A stretch of 62,844 nt of DNA from an uncultured Eubacteriaceae bacterium. Lineage in GTDB: Bacteria; Bacillota; Clostridia; Lachnospirales; CAG-274. The stretch lies in contig CAMVJD010000014.1 in NCBI GenBank assembly GCA_947167715.1, forward strand, positions 1 to 62,844. The letters run 5' to 3'. Shown piece by piece: positions 1 through 9,372 of the stretch; the stretch's first letter is position 1, and each line of letters starts with the position of its first letter. The translations under genes and the position numbers were made by a program. The notes beneath the pieces were generated by a model. The model was not told the origin of the DNA. It saw nothing but the letters and a program-made list of their open reading frames with translations, and did no database searches.

Positions 1-25
1 ACACCGTTTGTTAAGTTTGTGTTAA

Positions 26-48
26 TTGTCAACCACACCAGTTGACAA
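26..48. repeat. 8-bp perfect inverted repeat near window edge
   Basis: TTGTCAAC at 26-33 and GTTGACAA at 41-48 are perfect inverted copies around a 7-nt centre. It lies downstream of the flavoprotein gene. Neither strand has a T-run after it, so it is not a clear terminator; an operator of a gene left of the window is possible. Confidence 0.35.
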
Positions 49-91
49 AGAACCTAAATATACATACGCGATCGGGGGTCTGCCCCGGTTT

Positions 92-1258
92 TTATTTCAT
101 TTCGTCAGCCAATTTTTCCATTGCTTCAACATCCTTATCTTTCATAACGGACTTGATAGAAACAACGGTTTCGGCTATTGTCATATTTTTCATTCCCTCA
201 AAGGCCTCTTTCAGCTTTTTGGCCGCCATAGGCGCCCAGCTGCCGTTTTCTATAAAGCCGACCTTTCTGTTTTGGTAATTTTTGCTTTTTAAATGGTTGA
301 CAAAGGTCTCGACTATGGGGAAAAGACCTGCGTCATAGGTCGCTGCGGCAATTATCATCCTGCTGTAGCGAAAGGCATCCTCTACACACTCGTGCAGATC
401 GTCGCGGGAAAGGTCTGCGATAGAGACCTTATTATAGCCCTTTGCCTTTAAAATTTCCGCCATTTTTTCTGCGGCGGCCTTTGTATTGCCGTGAATAGAG
501 CCGTAGGCTACAAAAATACCGTCGGTCTCGGGCTCGTATTTTGACCATGTATCGTAAAGGCCGATATAGTAGCCCAAATCGTCATTAAGTACGGGACCGT
601 GAAGGGGAGCGATGACCTTTATATCAAGGCCGCCGACTTTTTTAAGCACAGCCTGCACCTGCGCACCGTATTTTCCTACTATATTAAAGTAGTATCTTCT
701 GGCCTCGCACGCCCAGCCCTCTTCGTCAAAGCTGTCAATAGCACCGAATTTACCGAAGCCGTCGGCAGAGAAAAGCACCTTGTCGGTCTTTTCGTAGGTC
801 ATCATTACCTCGGGCCAATGCACCATAGGTGCCATATAAAATTCAAGGGTGTGGCTGCCCAGTTCAAGGGTGTCCTTTTCCTTTACTATCAGCGAACGTG
901 CGCTTATATCCATATCAAAAAACTGCGGTATCATGTTTTTTGTCTTGTCGTTTAGCACTATCACCATTTCGGGATATTTTTCCGCAGCGGCCTTAAGGCT
1001 TGATGCATGGTCGGGTTCCATATGCGACACTACAAGATAATCGGGCTTTTTGCCTGCAAGCACCTTTTCAACATTTGAAAACCATTCGTCCTGCCTGCGT
1101 TGGTCAACGCTGTCCATTATTGCGATCTTTTCGTCCATTATAATGTAAGAGTTGTAGGATACGCCAAGCGGTACCTCGTACTGGCTTTCAAACAGGTCTA
1201 TATCCTTGTCGTCAACACCGACATAAATTATCGAATCCGAAACAAAAGTATTTTCCAT
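92..1258 (-). CDS. fprA: A-type flavoprotein (oxygen/NO reductase, FprA family)
   Basis: Flavodiiron protein that reduces O2 to water (or NO to N2O) in the cytoplasm of anaerobes, usually fed by rubredoxin. The N-terminal half is a metallo-beta-lactamase fold with the di-iron ligand set visible: H79-x-E81-x-D83-H84, H147, D166 and a His at about 220. A flavodoxin domain starts near residue 250 (AYGSIHGNT, the FMN phosphate loop) and ends the protein at residue 388, the normal length for the class without extra C-terminal domains. The ATG follows an AAGGAGGAAA ribosome site (1261-1270). It lies 45 bp downstream of the GGDEF gene on the same strand and may be cotranscribed with it. No rubredoxin gene is visible nearby. 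An oxygen-protection role next to oxygen-sensitive PflB is a reasonable inference. Confidence 0.93.
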   Translation of the reverse strand: MENTFVSDSIIYVGVDDKDIDLFESQYEVPLGVSYNSYIIMDEKIAIMDSVDQRRQDEWFSNVEKVLAGKKPDYLVVSHMEPDHASSLKAAAEKYPEMVIVLNDKTKNMIPQFFDMDISARSLIVKEKDTLELGSHTLEFYMAPMVHWPEVMMTYEKTDKVLFSADGFGKFGAIDSFDEEGWACEARRYYFNIVGKYGAQVQAVLKKVGGLDIKVIAPLHGPVLNDDLGYYIGLYDTWSKYEPETDGIFVAYGSIHGNTKAAAEKMAEILKAKGYNKVSIADLSRDDLHECVEDAFRYSRMIIAAATYDAGLFPIVETFVNHLKSKNYQNRKVGFIENGSWAPMAAKKLKEAFEGMKNMTIAETVVSIKSVMKDKDVEAMEKLADEMK

Positions 1259-1303
1259 ATTTTCCTCCTTAAAGCGCAGCGGGAGCCTGAACTTCCGTTG
1301 CTT

Positions 1304-3052
1304 TTATTCGCCCGAATTAAAGGCGGTCGCTTCAAGCAAATAGCCTATAAGCGTCATTTTGTAAATAAAATCGTCTGTCCAATGGTTGCCTTTTTGTGTC
1401 ATTTCGTAAGAAATAAGGCCCTCAACGTGCTGCTTGTTGCCTATAAGATACTGGACAGCTGCCTGTGTGCCTGTTTTTTGCAGGCTTGCATATATCTGCG
1501 GATGCGTTACCTCGATATTGGAGGTGTAATTTATAACAAAATTCTTTGCATCGCCAAATTCGTCCAGATAATGATCCTCATAAATGCATACAAAGCTCTT
1601 TTCGGATGTGGGTGCGCCCCAATTGTATTTAAGGTCAAGGTCGCTGCCTACATATATCCTTATCCTGTCCAGCTCGTACCTTTCGCCTATGGCTGCAAGC
1701 ACATCCATTATCTGTACGGGTTTTTTCTTTACTATTATATCAATTATATGGGATGCAAAAGTAAAACGATCGACTGTTGCGTGATCCTTTTTAAGCATCA
1801 GCTTATCTGCGATATAGTGATGCTCTTTTATCATATAGTCAAACATTACATAACGGTTTTTGCCGCGCATTTTTGAAAGATACAGGCAGTAGTCCGTTTT
1901 TGTAAACAGCTCGTCGTAATCCTTTGCGTCCTTGGGGTAGGTAGCCGCACCGATGGACGTGGTAAGGCTTATATTGTCGCCTATATCCTTAAACTCCATT
2001 TCAACGGAGGTGCGGATAGAGCGCAGTACGCTGCGCAGATCCAGCTCGTCTTTGATGTTTTCAAGCAGTATCATAAATTCGTCGCCGCCAAAACGTCCGA
2101 TTATACCGCGGGTGCCTATACATTTGCTTATTATGTTGGCAAAGCGTATAATTATCTTGTCGCCGTAAAGGTGACCGAAGGTATCGTTTACAAGCTTAAA
2201 ATTATCAAGGTCAAGTATAGCTATAACAATGGACTCACCCTGGGTTATATTTGCCATACGGGTTTTTATAAAGCGTATTATGGAAGCCTTGTTCAAAACG
2301 CCGGTCATAGGATCCTTATATGTGCGCACATAAGTGTTTTCCACGCCAAGGGTCGAATTGTTAACGACCGATGCTATCGTACCGGTAACATAGGTATTGT
2401 CAAGTTCGGTAAAGGTGGTTGAACAGCGTATAATGTTTTCTTCTATATTTTCGCCCTTTGTAAAGGCCGAGCTTGTTAATCTGTATGTAAAACTGTCCTT
2501 ACAGCTTTCTATATCAAAGCACAGCGCCTGGAAAGTATCCTGCTGATCCTCCGGTATCCTGTCACTTGACAAAACATTTTCGCGCCATGAGAAAAAGTCA
2601 CCGCTGTAAAGGGTAAGCTGCTGATCAAGCGAATATAAAAATACATTAAACTGTTTTGTAGCCGGTGCGTACTCAAAACACAAAAGCTCCATATTAATAA
2701 GGTGGCTGCGTATAAGGTGCGCACGCTCTGCTGTTTTGTTGTAGGTATCCTTCATGGATACTATATCCATCAAGTAGGCGTCAATAAGCGGTTCTTTGCC
2801 GCCTTCGGTATATTGAAGCTCTATATAAGTCAATCTGTACTCATCGTTTTTGTTGTGTAAACGCACTACACCGCTGTATTTTTTATTATCCGGCAATTCC
2901 TCAACCGTCTGCTGAAGCAGCGGCAGATCATCCTCATGCACATACGCAAAGAATGAGCGTTGTATCTTTGAGCCGAATGTATCAAAAAATTCCGCGTTGG
3001 CAGTTTTAACACAAAACATCATGTCAAATACAGCAGTCGAAAAACTATCCAT
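1304..3052 (-). CDS. Diguanylate cyclase with GGDEF domain
   Basis: Predicted to make cyclic di-GMP from two GTP. Residues about 1-110 look like a PAS-type sensor segment, 110-240 are uncharacterised, the GGDEF domain spans about 245-405 with an intact GGDEF signature at 322-326, and 410-582 resembles a GAF-like sensor domain. There is no membrane segment, so it should be a soluble cytoplasmic sensor. The inhibitory RxxD I-site expected just before the signature reads RGII (R315 to I318), so product inhibition through that site is unlikely. Its own sigma-A promoter is seen at 3114-3142. An EAL phosphodiesterase lies at the other end of the window (58867-60498). What the sensor domains bind cannot be read from the sequence. 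Confidence 0.88.
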   Translation of the reverse strand: MDSFSTAVFDMMFCVKTANAEFFDTFGSKIQRSFFAYVHEDDLPLLQQTVEELPDNKKYSGVVRLHNKNDEYRLTYIELQYTEGGKEPLIDAYLMDIVSMKDTYNKTAERAHLIRSHLINMELLCFEYAPATKQFNVFLYSLDQQLTLYSGDFFSWRENVLSSDRIPEDQQDTFQALCFDIESCKDSFTYRLTSSAFTKGENIEENIIRCSTTFTELDNTYVTGTIASVVNNSTLGVENTYVRTYKDPMTGVLNKASIIRFIKTRMANITQGESIVIAILDLDNFKLVNDTFGHLYGDKIIIRFANIISKCIGTRGIIGRFGGDEFMILLENIKDELDLRSVLRSIRTSVEMEFKDIGDNISLTTSIGAATYPKDAKDYDELFTKTDYCLYLSKMRGKNRYVMFDYMIKEHHYIADKLMLKKDHATVDRFTFASHIIDIIVKKKPVQIMDVLAAIGERYELDRIRIYVGSDLDLKYNWGAPTSEKSFVCIYEDHYLDEFGDAKNFVINYTSNIEVTHPQIYASLQKTGTQAAVQYLIGNKQHVEGLISYEMTQKGNHWTDDFIYKMTLIGYLLEATAFNSGE

Positions 3053-3113
3053 TTTATCACCAACCTAACCAATTAAAACCTAAAAGTTCATTTAAGTCTA
3101 TACTTATATGTCT

Positions 3114-3142
3114 ATTATAATAAATTTACAGCAAAATGTAAA
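3114..3142 (-). promoter_or_regulatory. Promoter of the GGDEF gene with overlapping dyad
   Basis: Read on the minus strand, a -35 TTTACA (3137-3142) and a -10 TATAAT (3114-3119) are separated by 17 bp. The -35 is one arm of an inverted repeat, TTTACA-N6-TGTAAA (3125-3142), so a dimeric regulator could cover it. Confidence 0.7.
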
Positions 3143-3263
3143 TAGATTTTAATAAAATGTTTTACTTTTTTTGCATTTTTTTGTAAAATCGTATTTTTGT
3201 GTATTTAAAATTAAACATTTTCGATAAATTGTGATATATTGCGCCGATTTTCATATAAAAAAG

Positions 3264-3283
3264 CCGCGAATTTTACTTCGCGG
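3264..3283 (-). terminator. Rho-independent terminator after pflB
   Basis: CCGCGAA (3264-3270) pairs with TTCGCGG (3277-3283) around a 6-nt loop. The stem is flanked by a run of A on the left and of T on the right, so it can work on both strands; on the minus strand it ends pflB only a few bases after the stop codon. Confidence 0.9.
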
Positions 3284-3289
3284 TTTTTT

Positions 3290-5533
3290 TTAAAGGGTTT
3301 TATGGCAGGTACGGGAAATAACATCCTCCTGCTGTTCTCTTGTAAGGTCGATAAACTTGACCGCATAGCCCGAAACGCGGATAGTGAAGTTTGCGTACTC
3401 CTCCTTTTCGGGGTGGTTCATAGCATCTATAAGCTTTTCCGTACCGAACACATTTACATTAAGGTGATGTGCGCCCTGGTCGAAATAGCCGTCCAGTACC
3501 CGAACAAGATTTTGTATGCGCTCCCCGGGTGTGTGTCCGAGTGCATCGGGGTTAATGGTCTGTGTATTTGATATGCCGTCAAGCGCCCACTCGTAGGGGA
3601 GCTTTGCCAGCGAGTTAAGCGAAGCGATAAGGCCGTTTTTCTCTGCACCGTAGCTTGGGTTTGCGCCGGGGGCAAGCGGTGTGCCGCCCTTTCTGCCGTC
3701 GGGCATGGTCGCGGTCGCCTTGCCGTATACAACATTTGATGTAATGGTCAAAATAGATGTCGTAGGCTCGGAGTTGCGGTAGGTCTTGTGCTGCTTAAGC
3801 TTGTCCATAAAGGTTTTCAAAAGCCATAAAGCAATATCGTCCGCTCTGTCGTCGTCGTTGCCGTAGCGCGGGAAATCGCCTGTTGTTTCAAAGTTGTCGA
3901 TAATGCCTACCTCGTTTTTAATTGGCTTTACCTTGGCATACTTTATCGCGGATAAAGAGTCAACAACGTGTGAAAAGCCTGCGATACCCGTTGCAAAGGT
4001 ACGGCGCACGTTTGTGTCGATAAGTGCCATTTCGGCAGCCTCGTAGTAGTATTTATCGTGCATATACTGGATAGCGTTAAGGGTGTTTACATAAAGCCCG
4101 ATAAGCCAATCCATCATTTTGTCAAATTTTTGTATTACCTCGTCATAGTCAAGATATTCCGTGGTAACGGGCTTGTAGGCAGGACCTACCTGCTCGTGGG
4201 TCTTGGCATCCATACCGCCGTTTATTGCATAAAGCAGGCACTTTGCAAGGTTTGCCCTTGCACCGAAGAACTGCATTTCCTTGCCCGTCTGCGTAGCTGA
4301 TACACAGCAGCAGATAGAATAATCGTCACCCCAAACAGGACGCATAACATCGTCATTCTCGTACTGGATAGAGCTTGTGTCGATAGAGATTTTAGCAAGG
4401 TAATCCTTAAACGGCTCCGAAAGCCTTGACGAATATAAGACCGTAAGGTTAGGCTCGGGCGAGGGGCCCATATTTTCAAGCGTATGCAGGAAACGGAAAT
4501 CGTTTTTTGTCACCATAGAACGGCCGTCCTGTCCCATACCGCCCACCTCAAGCGTAGCCCAAACGGGGTCGCCCGAGAAAAGCTGGTTGTAGCTTTCTAT
4601 TCTTGCAAACTTGACCATACGGCACTTCATAACAAAGTGGTCGATAAGCTCCTGTGCCTCACTCTCGGTAATAGCGCCGCTTTCAAGGTCTCTTTCAATA
4701 TATATATCAAGGAAGGTTGAAACACGTCCCACGCTCATTGCGGCGCCGTTTTGTGTTTTGATAGCCGCAAGGTAGCCGAAGTAGAGCCACTGAACAGCCT
4801 CTTTTGCGTTCTTTGCGGGCTGAGAGATATCAAAGCCGTAAATTGCGGCCATAGCCTTCATTCCGTTAAGAGCGCGTATCTGGTCGGCAAGCTCCTCCCT
4901 CTGGCGGATAATATCGTCCGTCATTGTGCCGTCGCCGCAGTGCGCAAAATCCTTTTTCTTTTCCTCAATAAGAAAATCTATGCCGTAAAGCGCAACACGG
5001 CGGTAATCGCCGACAATTCGGCCGCGGCCGTAGGTGTCGGGGAGACCCGTTAAAATTTTGGCGTGTCTTACCGCCTTCATTTCGGGGGTATATACGTCAA
5101 AAACACCCTGATTGTGCGTTTTGTGATATTCGGTAAATATTTTGTGCAGGTCGGGGTCGGGCTCGTAGCCGTACATCTGGCAGGCCTGCTCTGCCATTTT
5201 TATGCCGCCGTAGGGCATAAAAGCACGTTTAAGGGGCTTGTCTGTCTGAAGACCCACTATTTTTTCAAGGTCCTTGTCAAGATATCCCGCACCGTGCGCG
5301 GTGAGACCCGTAACTATATGCGTGTCCATATCCAGCACGCCGCCCTTTGCGCGCTCCTCCTTCTGGAGTGCCTGAAGCTTGTCCCAAAGCTTGTTTGTCG
5401 CCTCGGTAGGGCCTGCAAGAAAGCTTGCGTCACCGTCATAGACAGTATAGTTTTTCTGAATAAAATCGCGGACATTGACCTCTTCTTTCCAAAGTCTGCC
5501 TTCAAATCCGCTCCACTGTTCAAAATTTTTCAT
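3290..5533 (-). CDS. pflB: Formate acetyltransferase (pyruvate formate-lyase)
   Basis: Glycyl radical enzyme converting pyruvate and CoA to acetyl-CoA and formate, central to strict anaerobic sugar fermentation. The protein has the normal length of 747 residues. The catalytic cysteine pair is C409-C410 (in [10 protein letters not shown]; a third Cys, C408, precedes it) and the radical site is G722 in RVSGYAV near the C-terminus. The conserved [11 protein letters not shown] segment follows the cysteines. It starts at ATG 5533 after an AGGAGGAAAA ribosome site. It has its own promoter (5575-5603) and terminator (3264-3283), so it is a single-gene unit. The activating enzyme PflA, often the next gene, is not adjacent and must lie elsewhere. 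Confidence 0.97.
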   Translation of the reverse strand: MKNFEQWSGFEGRLWKEEVNVRDFIQKNYTVYDGDASFLAGPTEATNKLWDKLQALQKEERAKGGVLDMDTHIVTGLTAHGAGYLDKDLEKIVGLQTDKPLKRAFMPYGGIKMAEQACQMYGYEPDPDLHKIFTEYHKTHNQGVFDVYTPEMKAVRHAKILTGLPDTYGRGRIVGDYRRVALYGIDFLIEEKKKDFAHCGDGTMTDDIIRQREELADQIRALNGMKAMAAIYGFDISQPAKNAKEAVQWLYFGYLAAIKTQNGAAMSVGRVSTFLDIYIERDLESGAITESEAQELIDHFVMKCRMVKFARIESYNQLFSGDPVWATLEVGGMGQDGRSMVTKNDFRFLHTLENMGPSPEPNLTVLYSSRLSEPFKDYLAKISIDTSSIQYENDDVMRPVWGDDYSICCCVSATQTGKEMQFFGARANLAKCLLYAINGGMDAKTHEQVGPAYKPVTTEYLDYDEVIQKFDKMMDWLIGLYVNTLNAIQYMHDKYYYEAAEMALIDTNVRRTFATGIAGFSHVVDSLSAIKYAKVKPIKNEVGIIDNFETTGDFPRYGNDDDRADDIALWLLKTFMDKLKQHKTYRNSEPTTSILTITSNVVYGKATATMPDGRKGGTPLAPGANPSYGAEKNGLIASLNSLAKLPYEWALDGISNTQTINPDALGHTPGERIQNLVRVLDGYFDQGAHHLNVNVFGTEKLIDAMNHPEKEEYANFTIRVSGYAVKFIDLTREQQEDVISRTCHKTL

Positions 5534-5574
5534 TTGGATTTTCCTCCTGTTAAATCATAGCAGTTACAAATGTA

Positions 5575-5603
5575 ATCATAACATTTAAGTCGAATTTTGT
5601 AAA
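5575..5603 (-). promoter_or_regulatory. Promoter of pflB
   Basis: On the minus strand, -35 TTTACA (5598-5603), a 17-bp spacer and -10 TATGAT (5575-5580) sit about 45 bp before the pflB start. A small dyad, TTACA-AA-TGTAA (5564-5575), lies at the expected transcription start and could be an operator. Confidence 0.65.
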
Positions 5604-5606
5604 TAG

Positions 5607-5643
5607 AAACCCCGAAATAATAGTGACGAAAATTTCGGGGTTT
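5607..5643 (-). terminator. Hairpin terminator between the small ORF and pflB
   Basis: AAACCCCGAAAT (5607-5618) pairs with ATTTCGGGGTTT (5632-5643), a 12-bp stem with a 13-nt loop. It starts 7 bp after the stop of the small ORF at 5650-5799. On the minus strand it is followed by CTATTTA, a weak U tract; on the plus strand by TTTTT. It most likely ends the minus-strand transcript, insulating pflB. Confidence 0.65.
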
Positions 5644-5649
5644 TTGCAA

Positions 5650-5799
5650 TTAAATTTGTAAATACTTTTTACTTTCGTAATCACTAAAATTACATACAAC
5701 TGTAATATAAATATAAGGAGCATTTATGTCGTAGTTGAAGTCAACTATCTCATCACAAGCACTTATACTCCACGGAACAATTGCCGGTTCTAATTTCAT
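5650..5799 (-). CDS. Small hypothetical protein, 49 residues
   Basis: An ATG at 5799 preceded by CGGAGAAATACAAT (GGAG about 9 nt upstream) opens a 49-codon frame beginning MKLEPAIVPWSISACDE and ending at TAA 5650, with a strong hairpin (5607-5643) right after it. The protein is acidic to neutral with many aromatic residues and two Cys; I do not recognise it. A ribosome site, an open frame filling most of the otherwise empty 350-bp gap (5534-5883), and a terminator on its heels together suggest a real small gene, perhaps the last member of the transcript that includes the gene at 5884-6870. It could also be the remnant of a longer protein. Confidence 0.5.
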   Translation of the reverse strand: MKLEPAIVPWSISACDEIVDFNYDINAPYIYITVVCNFSDYESKKYLQI

Positions 5800-5883
5800 A
5801 TTGTATTTCTCCGATTTATAGTAAAATAATAAGTTGATATGTAGGGGGCAGGGTTCAGCGCCTGTCCCAAAATTGACTGTCCT

Positions 5884-6870
5884 TTACATTTTGTATTTAT
5901 CAAATACTTTCGCTAATCGGGTCATATCCTCGTCATTAACTTTTCTTGTCAGGTCGCAGAACAATTCGTCCCCGTCCTTGTAAAAAAAGATCGAGACCTC
6001 TGCTCCGTTCAGATCCCTTTTTATAAGTGCGCCGCGGCGAATGTTACCGTAATCGTCCATAACCAAATCAAATTCCTCTATCGGTTTTGAAAAGGTATTT
6101 TTAAATTCCTCTTCGGTAAAACCGTATGCACTTAAAGTTTTAAAATAAATATCATATATATTTTCCGTTTCGGTCGGTTTGATTTTGGTCGATCTTAAAT
6201 GAAATGTGATAGCATTCTCGGTTTTATTATAATCAAGGCTTACAGAATTTGCCTCTTCACGAGGGGAAACGCCGAAATTCTTTTCCGCAAGCCGCAATTC
6301 ATCAATTACATAAAGAGATACTGTTTCGGTATTGTTACTTGTCGGATTGTATGTCTGAAATAATCGCTCCAGCTTCCGTACATCGTCGGTCGGAGCCGCT
6401 TTTTTTACCATTTCGCATTGCAGTTCTCTGCCGCTTTTAAAGAGAAAGATCGAGACCTCGGCGCCGTTCAGTTCCTTTTTGACTTTTATCCCCTGCTCCG
6501 TGTTGCCCCAATAGCCTTTGTCATAGTCCATATTTTCAATAGGCACAGCAAACATCTTGTTGTATTCTTCTTCGGTAAAACCGTATTTTTTCAGCGTTTC
6601 AAAATAAAAATTATGAGTATCTTCTATTTTTGTCAGTTCAATATAAAAGGTGTTTTTGCGACGGTCACAGCCAAGCAGCGCAAGTTCACCCTCGTCATCC
6701 TCCGAAATGCCGAAATATTCTGCGGCCAATTTTTTTTGATAAGGCTCGCTTAAAGACACTTGCTGTATCGACGTAACTTTATATATACCACAAAATAAAG
6801 AATAGATAATATATAAAATACTTAATACCGCTGCCGCAATAAAGATTTTGGCAATTTTTCTTTTCTTCAT
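5884..6870 (-). CDS. Membrane-anchored protein with two tandem copies of one domain
   Basis: A 328-residue protein with a lysine-rich start and one hydrophobic segment (about 8-28), so it is probably anchored in the membrane with the rest outside. I do not recognise the family. The body is an internal duplication: repeat A (about 48-175) and repeat B (about 205-328) share the blocks YF-TL--YGFTEEE, a conserved P-IE motif, a YGN/WGN motif and LNGAEVSIF, followed by a charged C-terminal helix. The DNA is also alike in these blocks (compare around 5965-6030 with 6445-6510), so the duplication is fairly recent. Start: ATG 6870 with GGGAG about 12 nt upstream. It follows the glycosyltransferase operon by 73 bp. 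Function unknown. Confidence 0.75.
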   Translation of the reverse strand: MKKRKIAKIFIAAAVLSILYIIYSLFCGIYKVTSIQQVSLSEPYQKKLAAEYFGISEDDEGELALLGCDRRKNTFYIELTKIEDTHNFYFETLKKYGFTEEEYNKMFAVPIENMDYDKGYWGNTEQGIKVKKELNGAEVSIFLFKSGRELQCEMVKKAAPTDDVRKLERLFQTYNPTSNNTETVSLYVIDELRLAEKNFGVSPREEANSVSLDYNKTENAITFHLRSTKIKPTETENIYDIYFKTLSAYGFTEEEFKNTFSKPIEEFDLVMDDYGNIRRGALIKRDLNGAEVSIFFYKDGDELFCDLTRKVNDEDMTRLAKVFDKYKM

Positions 6871-6943
6871 ATCAAATCAAACTCCCGATTGGGGATAAGG
6901 ACTTTTTCGGCGGTCCCGGACAGTCAGTCCGCTTAATGACCTT

Positions 6944-8449
6944 TCAGCTTTGATACCATATACAATCCTCGCTGAAATATGGGTCGTCGCGGATGACCGT
7001 ATCCTTCCACTTGCTTTTGAAAAGAGAGGATATTTTTCTTTCCTTTTTTTGCCTGCCCTTGACTTTAAATTTGGCAAGGGGGTCAAAAACAACGTCATAG
7101 CCCGCCTGCCAAGCGCGCATACAAAAGTCCGCTATACGCTCCTTATCCCTTAAGCGCTCGTCAAAGCCCTTAAGCTCGGTAAATACCTCTTTGTTTATAA
7201 TAATGCCCGTGTTTGCAAGGGCGGTAACATTCTGTGCCATAATAAGCCTGCGCATATAGCCGTTTGTTTTAAGGCGTCCCTTATATACGGGGGTGAGAAA
7301 TTCCTCGGCATCCATACGGTAGGCACCGCCGACTATTTTGCTGCCGTTAAGGGTAATGCCGCCTGCGGCCGCCACATTTTCAAGCCCCGCATACATCATA
7401 AGCTGGTGAATGGCCTCGTCGCTGATGGGTTCTATATTTTTTTCGCAGATATAGACCATATTTGCCTTTTCAAATGCGGTTTCCATGCTGAAATTATTGG
7501 GCTTTTTAACGGGCGCGGCCTCGGTGTCGGTATAAAAATCGGTGTGATAAAGCGTCATATCGTTATAGGCGGTAACAACGCCGTCACATTCTATGCTGTC
7601 AAGAAAGCTCTGTACGGCCTTTCTGCCCGATTCCACACAATAGGGCTTGGCCTGTGCGCCTGCGGCGGTGGACTGCCTGCATCTGCGCCAATAATACAAA
7701 ATTTTTGGTATATGTACAACTCTTGTTGCATTATCCGTAAGCCTTAAAATAAGGTCATAGTCTTGCGCGCCCTCAAAGCCCGTGCGCAGGCTGAATTTAT
7801 TGTAAAGCTCTCTTTTAAAAACAAGAAAATGCGATATATAATTTTGCGATAAAAGGTTTACGGGCGAAAAATCGGGCTTAAAGTGAATAATGCGGGGCTT
7901 GCCCATTTTCTCGTCCATAGTGACCTCGTCCGAGTAGATAACATCGCCGCCGCGGTTTATTGCGCGCCTGCACTCGTAAAGTGCGTTGGGCGCAAGCGTA
8001 TCGTCGTGGTCAAGCAGGCCTATAAATCTGCCCTCGGCCATTTTTACGGCGGCCTGCGTATTGCCCACTATGCCGCGGTTTGAATTAAGGCAGGTGTATT
8101 TTATCCTGCCGTCAAGCTCCATATAGCCCTTTATTATATTGCCGACATAGCCGTGGTCGCCGTCGCTGCCGTCCGCTATGCAAAGCTCCCAGTCGCAGTA
8201 GGTCTGCTCCATGACGGATTCTATCATTTCGCGCAGATAGCCCTCGGGCGTGTTGTATACGGGCACGGCAATGCTTATAAGCAAAGGCTCCTTAAAATCA
8301 TATTCCTGCTGTTGGCGTATCTCCTCTGCGGTCAGCGCGTTTTCCTTAAGATAATATGCGGCGCGGGTCTTGTACTGAAACTGCTTTATGCCCATTGTCA
8401 GCGCGCCCGTAAAGCCGTATTCGTTTATAGTGTCTTTTATTCTTCCCAT
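6944..8449 (-). CDS. Family 2 glycosyltransferase (third gene of polysaccharide operon)
   Basis: GT-A fold glycosyltransferase, 501 residues. The nucleotide-sugar binding start (ISIAVPVYNTPEGYL, about 58-72) and the metal-binding DHDD motif (LLDHDDTLAP) are clear, followed by the acceptor-side helices. The first 55 residues are an extra helical segment and the C-terminal 170 residues form a second, less clear domain. There is no membrane segment, so it should act at the cytoplasmic face of the membrane, adding a sugar to a lipid-linked surface glycan. It is the last of three GT2 genes transcribed together (13-bp gap from the previous gene). Donor and acceptor cannot be told from the sequence. 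Confidence 0.85.
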   Translation of the reverse strand: MGRIKDTINEYGFTGALTMGIKQFQYKTRAAYYLKENALTAEEIRQQQEYDFKEPLLISIAVPVYNTPEGYLREMIESVMEQTYCDWELCIADGSDGDHGYVGNIIKGYMELDGRIKYTCLNSNRGIVGNTQAAVKMAEGRFIGLLDHDDTLAPNALYECRRAINRGGDVIYSDEVTMDEKMGKPRIIHFKPDFSPVNLLSQNYISHFLVFKRELYNKFSLRTGFEGAQDYDLILRLTDNATRVVHIPKILYYWRRCRQSTAAGAQAKPYCVESGRKAVQSFLDSIECDGVVTAYNDMTLYHTDFYTDTEAAPVKKPNNFSMETAFEKANMVYICEKNIEPISDEAIHQLMMYAGLENVAAAGGITLNGSKIVGGAYRMDAEEFLTPVYKGRLKTNGYMRRLIMAQNVTALANTGIIINKEVFTELKGFDERLRDKERIADFCMRAWQAGYDVVFDPLAKFKVKGRQKKERKISSLFKSKWKDTVIRDDPYFSEDCIWYQS

Positions 8450-8462
8450 TTTATTCCCTGCT

Positions 8463-9371
8463 TTAAAGATAAATAAGCTGTCCTATCCTGCGGACTGTGC
8501 CCTGTTTGAAAATTTTAAATCTTAATATTGTAAAAAGCCTTTTTATTTTGCCGTATTCAAGGCATTTGCCGTAAAAATACAGCATTTTGTAGGCCGCGGC
8601 GTTAAGCTCGTCCTTATAAAGCTTTGCAAACTCCGCGCTTTGTGCGTAGCCAAGCCTTAACATTGCCCTTGCCTCGGTTTTTTCCGCAAAACGGCTTAAA
8701 ATATATTTTACGCTTGACATATCCCTTGCACCGCGCACGTTTTTGCTGTGACGTCTGTAGCACATCGTTGTCTCGGGCAGGTATGCTATCCGGCCAAAAA
8801 CCGCCGCTGTGACTGCCATCCACCAATCGTGCAGCGTTTTGCAGGCGGGATGCTTTGTAATGTCGGCAAGCGCCCTGTTGATCATAACGGTACAGCCTGT
8901 GACCGTGTTTTGTACCAAAAGATTATTAAGTGAATTTTTATGCGGGTCAATGGCCTGTGTTTTGTTGAACGAGTCGGAAATGATGCTGTCGTTTTCGTCG
9001 GTTATACGCATATCCGTATGCACAAGCAGCGGCCCGCCGTATTCGTTTTGCCTGAAAAAATCAAGCGTTTTGGCAATTTTGTCGCTGTCCCAGACATCGT
9101 CCTGGTCGCAGAACATAATATATTCCGCCGAGGACAGCTTTAAAAGCTTGAAAAAATTGTTTTTCACGCCGATATTTTTTTTATTGAAAAAAAGCTTTAT
9201 TTTCTGTGGAAATTTTGCGGCGTAGTCCGTTAAGATATCGCGTGAGCCGTCTGTCGAGCCGTCGTCGCAAATTATCACGCAAAAATCACCGTATGTTTGC
9301 GATATAAGCGAATCAAGCTGTTTTTTTAAATATTCGCCGCCGTTGTAGACTGCCAAAAGTACATCAACCAT
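8463..9371 (-). CDS. Family 2 glycosyltransferase (rhamnosyltransferase-like)
   Basis: A 302-residue GT2 enzyme opening VDVLLAVYNGGEYL and carrying ICDDGSTDGS and the CDQDDVW motif, a pattern typical of rhamnan and O-antigen rhamnosyltransferases; sugar specificity remains inference. It starts 1 bp after the stop of the upstream GT2 gene (TGATATGG arrangement), so translation is probably coupled. The C-terminal third is basic and would lie on the membrane. An orphan dTDP-glucose dehydratase gene at 53670, which makes a precursor of dTDP-rhamnose, is compatible with a rhamnose-containing product. Confidence 0.83.
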   Translation of the reverse strand: MVDVLLAVYNGGEYLKKQLDSLISQTYGDFCVIICDDGSTDGSRDILTDYAAKFPQKIKLFFNKKNIGVKNNFFKLLKLSSAEYIMFCDQDDVWDSDKIAKTLDFFRQNEYGGPLLVHTDMRITDENDSIISDSFNKTQAIDPHKNSLNNLLVQNTVTGCTVMINRALADITKHPACKTLHDWWMAVTAAVFGRIAYLPETTMCYRRHSKNVRGARDMSSVKYILSRFAEKTEARAMLRLGYAQSAEFAKLYKDELNAAAYKMLYFYGKCLEYGKIKRLFTILRFKIFKQGTVRRIGQLIYL

Positions 9372-9372
9372 A

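Noticed and set aside
73..91. CGGGG-N5-CCCCG hairpin with TTTTT as a plus-strand terminator
   Set aside because: Only five pairs and no plus-strand gene visible before it; on the minus strand no U-run follows.
1100..1876. 258-codon open frame on the plus strand
   Set aside because: Opposite the flavoprotein and GGDEF genes, both clearly real; its Tyr/Cys/Val-rich sequence is a shadow.
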